Shown here: positions 48,301-57,700 of the stretch, piece by piece | Layout: each line of letters opens with the position of its first letter | Position numbering within the stretch: position 1 is the first letter of the stretch | NCBI RefSeq assembly: GCF_001876935.1 | Contig: NC_033798.1 | Coordinates: 77,432,823-77,496,822, forward strand | Source: Asparagus officinalis | Taxonomy: Eukaryota > Streptophyta > Magnoliopsida > Asparagales > Asparagaceae | Length of the DNA stretch: 64,000 nucleotides | Direction of reading: 5' to 3' | Translations under genes and position numbers: made by a program | Notes under the pieces: generated by a model | Databases searched by the model: none | Told to the model about the DNA's origin: nothing | What the model saw: the letters and a program-made list of their open reading frames with translations, nothing else

Positions 48301-51300
48301 AAGGATAAACAGACTAAAAAATATTATCATAATAAATTGCAACTGTATAACTAAGAGGAGTTTGTCAAAAGTTCAGTAGAAAGTAATGAAAAAAAATCTT
48401 TTCGATGTAAAACTTGCTACATATGGTTTACACATTCAAACAACTAAATTTCATTAGTTATCAGTTTATTATGCATTTTGTTCATTCTACTGTTTTAAGG
48501 GGTGATAAAAAGATATTCAGTGATAAAATTTTAGATGTTTTGCAGATTTGCATGTTTATACCAATACATTTTCATAAGTAAAGACAATAAACTGGGTATC
48601 TACCAAAGTTGACTATTTAGGGCCAATTGATAAAACTCATTCGGGTTTACGACGATCTAGTAAGGAATTTGGTCATTTAAGTAAATGTGATTTTCATGTG
48701 ACATGTTAGTACTAACAAATCAATCTTGGGGGTTCTCAAACAAACTTTTTGGGATTAGTGACAATTTTACAAATTTTAGGGGCTAAGTGCAAAAAAGGCC
48801 AAACTTAGGAGGGTTTTGTGAGATTTAGCTCAACTCTTACTTCGTCCTTACCTTGTCTTCATCTCCATCTCAATTCCATCAAGGCGATCATAAACTAACT
48901 TGAAAATAGCGTATAATCCATCACTAAGTACCGATAATTTTCTTATCATTGTGAATTGTTGGCATTTGATGGCTGTAACTTTTCTACATCATTGAGGGTT
49001 TGGGGAGAAAGCCAATAAAAAAGCAATTTGAGCACAGTGATAAAAGACGAGAGAGAATTTGACTAAACTTCTCATGTGTTTCCATGAGAAATCATATATA
49101 TGTGGATCCACAACTTCGCGAACTGTTCAAAAAGAATTCAATATCTTGATGTGTGGCTTAAAAGCTATCAAAGTTCATTCTTGATACATAATTCTTCATT
49201 TGAAGTTGCTTGGGTTCAATTTTGCTTAATTTATAAAAAATTCAGGATTAGCAATAAAAATGAAGATAATCCAAAAATAGTATTCCTAGCTGTCTCACAA
49301 TTTCAAAATTCAGGATTATAGCGACTTAATATCATTAGGCATAAAACAACTTATGCATATACAAATATAATATTCCTAGCTGTCTCACAATTTCAAAATT
49401 TAGCTTCCTCATGGAGTACTTTTCTCAAAGGAAAAAAAAAATCTCAAACATGACTTGTTTCCTCGCTTTACATAAGAATTACTGAGAAAAAAACTCTTTT
49501 TCCTCAAAGAAAAAAAATCGCACAATGACTTCTCTTTGCACACCGTTACATATGTATGAATCATTCAATTAAATACAAAATATATTTCACTAATCTTGAT
49601 CCATCCAAACTGTAATTGGTTAAAAGAAAAATAACATACATTAATTCCTCATTAAGAAAAGTTAAATGTTAAAAGCACATAGCTAATAGCATCCTTTGAC
49701 TTCACAGTAAAAGAATTTTGATTTCTTCACGACCATTTATAGAGATGTTGAGGCAGGGGAAGGGTCCTTCTAGTTATGATTAATACATTCAATGGGATTA
49801 ATGAGCTCTAGATGGTCATTGATGTACTTAATTGGCACATTGAGCCATTTTGATGATAGAGTCAGAAGAGGAGAACAAATAAATGAATAATATTGAGCAT
49901 TTAAATTATGAATTGTTACCAAATATTATAATATGAAATAATCTAACCTGATATTAAATAATCTAACCTGAAGTTAGAGATTACACTGTAATTACTAAAT
50001 TATTAAAACCCACCCAAATAGCAACCGCGATAAAATAATATAGAAATATCAAATCTTTGCTGCTTATCTGTCCATTTCTTTTGTTTTTTCTTTGAGATTT
50101 TTGTTTTCTCTTTAGTCTATGTACGGGAAGATTCAAAGTTTCTTAAGTGAAGTATTGGCTATATAGCTTATCTTCATGATGATTAAACAAAAAAACTTGA
50201 GCACTTACATACAAGTGTATGATAAAACTGTAGAGGAGGAAAATAAAGATTCAAATACAAAATAACTTGTAATTTAAATAGTTATTTGACATTTGATTGG
50301 TAGATTTCTCTATTCATTTAATATTCTATAGGACTGTACATTTAGTATTCTATAGTATCGTACTTTTTGTAATTTTTTATTTTTATAGGTTTTTGAAATT
50401 TGAAATGAGATGTCAGATTTTTGTGCACATTCGTAACATATTTATTGCAACAATTTTATAGTATTCTATAGTATTGTACATTTTGTAATTTTTTATTTTT
50501 ATAGTTTTTTGAAATTTGAGATGAGATTGTAGATTTTTTTTACACATTCGTAACGTATTTATTGCAACAATTTATTATTTATTACATTATTTATTATTAT
50601 CTTTATCATGTTATCATTGCTATGTATTTGTGCATGTTGAAGGGGTAATATTTATGATTTATGTATGCACGTATGTGTTTTATATGTGCATGTATGTCTA
50701 TTAGAGGGTATTTTTAGAAGAAATGTTTTAACATACAAACGCACTTTTATAATAGTATTAGATTTTTTGACTGGGTTTGATAAGGGAGGAGTGAAGATGA
50801 CTCCTGGCCAAATTATTTAAAATTATAAAGTTATTAAAATTGGCAGGAAATCTAGCTACCAGAGTTCTGGATCAAATTTTATTTTTTCAAAAAATCATCC
50901 TTAAAATAGGTTCCATTTCATGTTACCACCCATAATTACATGAGTTTCAAAATACGACCCTTACGTGCCATTTCGTCAACATATAACCACCTATGCCCAC
51001 CTTTGCCTAATTTTCCATTCAAAAAAAGTGTTTTTTGATGGATTTACTCATATCTGCTGACTGTTGTGGTAAAACAACACTTTTTTGGATGGAAAATTGG
51101 GAGAAAGTGGGCATATCTGGTTATATGTTGATGGAATGGCACGTGAAGGTGTTATTTGGAACTCAGGTAATTAGGGTAAGTACCATGAAATGGGGCCTAA
51201 TTGCGGGGTGGTTCCCTATGAAAAACCCAAAACCAAATAAAATCCATAGTACCTACCCACACACCAAACAGGCAAGTAGGAGAGCACATTCCAGTGGGGC

Positions 51301-51698
51301 AAAGATTCTCACTTTCTAACCTCGTCATCCTGCCTAGCTGATCTCTCAGATAGGAAGCACGTGTCAAGTAGTTGAATATGATTCTTTTAACTTCACGATG
51401 TTGGAGTTATTCCTTAAATCATGCCACTTGGAGCAGTATGTGACTGCTGATACCAATGAATTTGAGGAAAAGTTAAGAAAATGACAGCAATATGATTTGC
51501 TTTAGGTTTGAACTTTGGTAATCAAGCAACTCGGGGGAAGGAGAAGAAAAAAGAATGTAACTGAGATGAGAGCGCTTATGTGTGTGAGCACCAAGGTAAT
51601 GGAAGTTCGACTAAGAAACAAGCGGAATCACTTAATTGCTGGGAAGTTGGAGTTAGAGTCATCAAGCTAGGCAAGTTGAAGGAAAATTGCTTCACATG

Positions 51699-51734
<36 letters not shown>

Positions 51735-54700
51735 GAGCTTGATGGGTGCACTGATAATAGGCAAACGAGTTTGAGCCTAGGTTAACACAGATGGGCTAGT
51801 AAAAGGTCTGATGTGGGCTTTAAGTTGATGGAGTTCAAATATGTGACCTGTGGCTCCTTTGGGGCTTAGGCCATACACCCTTATGGAAACAAGGTATTTA
51901 AATAGGCGGGAAATGCACATGTTAGTTACCTTTCTGCAGTTTTGTTTGCATGATAGTATTGTTGAAGAAAAGTCGCACGAAGTGGAGGAACTGACATCAG
52001 TCTAAAGTTTTTTTTTCTTTTCCTTCTTCTTTTTATTATTGTTATTTATTATGTTGAAAAAAATAACTATGTCAGTTCTTGAGCATGTCTAAAATTCAGA
52101 AGAAATTCCATTATCCTCAGAACTTGAAAATAATGCACCTTAAATATCACCTTTCACTGTTCCTTTTTCCATGCAAGTTATATTTGCTTTTTTTTTTAAT
52201 CTTCAACGATTTATAGCAGATGTTCTCTTATTCTGTCAATTTAAATTTTCTTGGAGTTGTTGGTGAGGCTTGTTAGATCTAACTGGCCAATTTTATTTTG
52301 TTTACAGGCCTATTCGTGCAATTAGCTCCGACCGCAATAAAGTGGTATCAGGCTCAGATGATCAGTCTGTGATAGTATGGGATAAACAAACATCTCAGCT
52401 CTTAGAAGAGCTGAAGGGCCATAATGCTCCGGTCTGATCACTTTTTCATCAACTTCTATGTTTCCATGATTGCTCCCCTTATTTAAGAACATTTCATATA
52501 CCTAGTTATCCTATGAAAATCAACATAAATTCTACTTTTTATTATTAACTTTGAATGCTTATTAATTCTATGCTGAGGAAGTTATCCTCAAAATATGTGA
52601 GATAAAATCATGAAAGTGTCGATGATATGGGCAGATTCGGAGCCTCCTCATTTCTTATCATTTTGTTCTTCTTGCCTGTCTTTACTAACTCTTATAAACT
52701 TATAATAGTGTGTTTCGGAAAACAAGATTTGAAACACGTATCATCAGATGGATTGGCTTTCAGGTCGCATTAGATGAAGGTTCAGAGTGTTTGGCCTCCT
52801 ATTCACTCTTGCAGCTTATTTTTTTCTTCTTTGTTAAGAAAATGACTCGTAAGCATTTAGTTAATTGGAGTAGCTTGGGATTATAATTACCTATGTTAAC
52901 ATATTTAATGGTTCCCTTTGTTTCAACTAAGAATCCAGCTCCTAGGTGTAAATAGCAAAATTTTAACATAATTCTTTCGATATAGATGTTGATAGAATCA
53001 TAAAACCTAAGGTTCCCCATATGTTTTTGGATCTGAAATGACATTTGCAAACTATTGTTGAGCCATGTATTTTTGTCTTGTGTTGCACTTATGCATCTCC
53101 ATCATAACCATATGCTTTTGCTCCAGTACAACCTGACCCAGCTCTGTGCAACCTTTTCATATTCAGCAATCATGGTATAATCGCTAATATATGTTTAGCG
53201 GCATAGTTAGTCTATTGATTATTAACCTACAAGTGCATTAATACACTGTTGGGCCAGCACAGTTAGTCTATTTATTTATTAACCTACAAGTGCATTAATA
53301 CACTGTTGGATGAACATTTTCTCGCTGGACCTTTAGAAGTTAAGTGCATTTTGTCTATATTGCCATTTATCTTTGATACTTGTGCACGACATAGAGATGC
53401 TCTGTCACGCCTCGTGCCCACGAGCCCATTGATGCGATGTAAGCCCTTGGAACCCAGTGAGCGCAAGTCTTTAGCTCAATCCACTGCCAAAAATGGTGGA
53501 TCATTGTTGCACTTGAATCTCATGACTTATATTTAAACCCTCCCACACTTCTGTCCTCATCCAATGTGGGACTAAACTTGGGGTATCACATGTTGTGCTT
53601 ACCTTTTAAAAGTTGGCATATAAATTCATCACACAACAGTACAAGTATCTTGATGTATAAAGTGTTCATTCTTTCTATATTTAAGAGGAAAACGGGATCG
53701 AGTCCAAGCATAACCAAGTTGGAACAAAAAATCCTCTCTTTTTGAACTGAAGAATTATAATTTATATTCTTCTTTTAGATGTGACTTCTTCTACCTTAAG
53801 CCATATATATTCTATATAACAAATGCTGATTATCTCTGCTGTCATATATTCTAACAAATGCTGATTATCTGTGGTGTCATATATTCAATATAACAAATGC
53901 TGATTATATCTGGTGTCATGCTTTCAACTTTTAGCCTCTGATTATGACTTCAGACAATCTTTATTGTATATCAGTTCAATGTTGTTCTTTTTATCTGTCT
54001 TCATACTGGTTTATGCATGTTAGGTAGCCAAGACTTTCTCTGTTTAACTTGCATGCATTACAATTCTAAAAAAATTATTATGCATCTGAAGATGATAGTC
54101 ATTGACTAAGTCTCATTCTTATTTTGTAAATTTTCTTATGAAGGTTAGTTGTATTCGGATGTTATCTGGTGAACGTGTTCTCACAGCCTCTCATGATGGC
54201 ACTGTGAAGATGTGGGATGTGAGAACCGACACTTGTGTTGCAACAGTTGGTCGTTCTTCAAGTGCAGTTCTCTGCATGGAATATGATGATTCCACAGGAA
54301 TCTTGTCAGCTGCTGGAAGAGATGTGTATGTGAATTGAATCAATTTTCATTGTTATGCATCTAAGTGCGGTACCGGTACTGGTGCGGGTGTGGGTATACG
54401 GGTACAGGACATTCAAATTTGTGAAATTTAGGATATGGGGAGATGGCTACGTGTATATATTGAAATTAGTAATTTAGATGAGATCATTATTATTTTTCAT
54501 TTCATGTGCTATTTGGACTGAAATTCTTATCATATTTTTAAGAATCTTTTATTATGTTGATCATTACAAATCGAAAACTGCTCTTTTGTTAATAGACACT
54601 CAAACCACTCTTTTAAATCATAAGCTTTAACTTGGCTACGGGCTGAAACAAACCTCTAACGAGTTCCAAGGAATGGTCATGCAGTGTAAGATACGTCCGG

Positions 54701-57700
54701 GAAGCGTATGACTAAGTGTTTTAAATTAAGATATATATCATACAATTGAGTACATGTCTGATTAAAATGCATGCATATATCCAAAGAGTGTCCGTGAAGT
54801 TCGGGTAAAGGGACGTGTCGGGTATGTATTCGGCATGGGTATGGCTTCATGATAGAAGTACCTAGGTAACATTGTTATGCATGGTTATTAATGTAGAAGA
54901 TAGAACTTGTCACCAGTTAGGCGTTTGTTTTTTTCAGGAATGCAAATATCTGGGATATTCGTGCTGGTAGGCAGATGCATAAACTTCAAGGTCACACAAA
55001 ATGGATCAGGTGAGATGGTAGAGAAAGAAAACAAGATAGCAAAGTTCATCCTACTAATCTTAACTATGTGAGTGATGCGCCAATTCTGATAACAACTCAG
55101 GTCTATAAGGATGGTTGGAGACACAGTACTTACTGGAAGTGATGACTGGACGGCTAGGGTTTGGTCTGTTTCTCGAGGAACATGTGATGCCGTTTTAGCT
55201 TGCCATGCTGGTCCAATTCTGTCAGTTGAGCATTCGCCATCAGATAAAGGAATCATCACCGGTTTGTCATTGTCGCTTTAGCATAGAATTTTTGAATTCA
55301 TTTGCATTACATAATGCCAAGGTGGCAGATACAACACAACAAAGTTTTTCATTTCACTTTTTTGTTTCATTTTAGGTTCTACTGATGGACTTATTCGATT
55401 TTGGGAAAATGATGAAGGTAAGATGTCCCTAAGCTAGAAAGCTAACTGGATGATTCTCTGGCATAAATTTTTCATTGTTCATAGAATTTAAATCTAGACA
55501 TGTTGATATGCTCGCCCAAATTGTTTAGTTACTCCGTATTGCACCATCTCACACTTAAAATAAAACATGCTCAAGTACAAAATTTGGGGTACCTCATGAA
55601 GCTTTGATCATGTGATTTTTTTACATCAAGTAAGCATATGAATCTTGATTTCTAACCATCTTATAGTTTTTTCTGGATAAAAAAGAAAGTGGAGCAACAT
55701 CGCATTCTTTATTTGCCCTATTGGTGACCTTTTCAATTACCACAAACTGGTGCAGAAGAGTGAAAATTTGGTTATTTTTCTCAAAGAACTTCTTTCTTTA
55801 TTGTATTGATGCAGGAGGAATAAAATGTGTGAAGAATGTAACAGTTCATTCAGCTTCTATTTTATCTGTTAATGCTGGAGAACACTGGCTGGGGATTGGT
55901 GCAGCTGATAATTCTATGTCTTTCTTCCATCGACCTCAAGAAAGACTCGGTGGTTTCTCTAGTGCAGGTTCTAAGATGGCAGGATGGCAACTCTACAGAA
56001 CCCCTCAAAGATCTGTGGCTACGGTATACTCAGTTCATCCTAAACATTATTGATTCTTTATCAAAATTACTTTATATTCATTATATAAGTTTGGAAATTT
56101 TATTTTCTGTCATTTATGATATAAACTGACTTGTTGTGGATTTTGGAATTAGTGATCATATCTTCTCTCAAAAATCCGTTCTTGAAGGTAGAGAAATAAA
56201 AAGCACTGCTAGACAAAAATTCAAAAATCACCATGAAATTTCTTATCTAGTAATTGGTGTTGGTTCTTCTATCCTGCACCTTTTTCAATAGTAAAGGAAC
56301 TTTTTAAGTGAGCAATAACATTCAGCAAGCATGGGTGTGGAAATTAGCTAGCATTGTTATCGAGGCGCGCGCCCCGGGCACGGGGCGCTGGTACCCCTCA
56401 TGTGCGACTTGCGTGCGCCTCGCATGCGTCTCGCACGCGCTTGACAACTGCATGATGTAATAGACTATTTCTTCTGTTTTTTTAAATAATTTACATATTA
56501 CATATTTACATCATGTAATTGACTATTTCTTGCTAGTTGCTAATCTATTCTCTATCTTTTCATGTTTAACCTATAAAAAGGAAACAATAATTAGTAATTT
56601 AGTATACTTGTTTGCTAATTGTAACTTCTCTAATTAGCATGCTAACTAGAAAATTATGAACATGTAAATATGTAATTGTTACCTCTATTCTCCATCTTTT
56701 CATGCTAACTTGCAAATAGCAATTAAGAATGCTAACTAGAAAATTATGAACAATCATGTTTTTTTTAATCACTTAATTGTTACTTAAAAATACATATATC
56801 ATATTTTAAATAAAAATACATATTTCTTATTTGTTACTTGCTTGTTTTGTTTCATAGACTTTTGTTTATGTTGGAGATTATCTTGCATTGTGATTTGTGG
56901 AAACTTATGAACTTCTCTATGTTATGCATGCTAATGAAGACTCTTTTGTGATTTAGTCGACGAAATTATATTTCTTGGTCTTTTTATGTGACAATTTATA
57001 AACATGTTGCTTATATGCTTCTTTGTCTTATGTTGAAAAATATTAGTTTGTGTTGTGCGCCTCAATTCAGTGAGGCGCGTGCATCGTTGTGCACCTTGCG
57101 CATGGTGCGCGTAAGGGGTCTTTGCGCCCCGCATTGCGCCTTGCCCCTCGATAACAATGTTAGCTAGCTGATTGCTATAGCTAAGAACTCTAGTACTTAA
57201 AACTCTATCTTGTACTTTTTTTCTGTCATATTGAAATTAGGGTTGGTCCAAATATCAATACTAGCAACAACATAAATATTTTCATTTTTGTTGATGAATG
57301 TTTGTTGGAGGTTTTTGATGGATATAGGTTGATTCTAAGCATTGTTAGGCACTTTGTTCTTTAGGTAAAGAATAAAAGCTGTGTAGGCGAAAGACATTCA
57401 CAAAAATATTGCCATGTGGTTCTTTTATCCATTTAAAAAAGAAACAGGGTTGTGGAAATTAACTAGTTTATTAGTAAAACAAGAACCTTGGTTCTTGGTT
57501 CTTCTAGCTAGTATTTTTCATATTTCCTCTCTCTGAGAATATGGTTGGTCCAAAGATCAATACTAGCGACAACTCAACTATTTACATTGTTTTTTTTGAC
57601 AAGTCTGTGAGATTTTTTTGATGTGCATTATTTGATTCTGAACACATCAGGTACGCTGTGTGGCTTCTGATCTCGATAGGAAAAGAATATGTAGTGGCAG

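Larger units (their letters stand above)
47929..52307 (+). other. SCD1: SCD1 intron 24 (4.4 kb)
   Basis: Very AT-rich from 48.1 to 50.8 kb and probably transposon-derived, class unknown. Contains a repeated ~30-base block (TATTCCTAGCTGTCTCACAA at 49280 and 49370), a 115-bp tandem duplication at about 50347-50575, a foldback element at 50885-51217 and an AC microsatellite at 51701-51733. A 94-codon frame at 51035-51319 is one arm of the foldback, not a gene. Confidence 0.7.

Noticed and set aside
51035..51319. 94-codon frame in intron 24
   Set aside because: It is the right arm of a foldback element; no protein similarity recognised.
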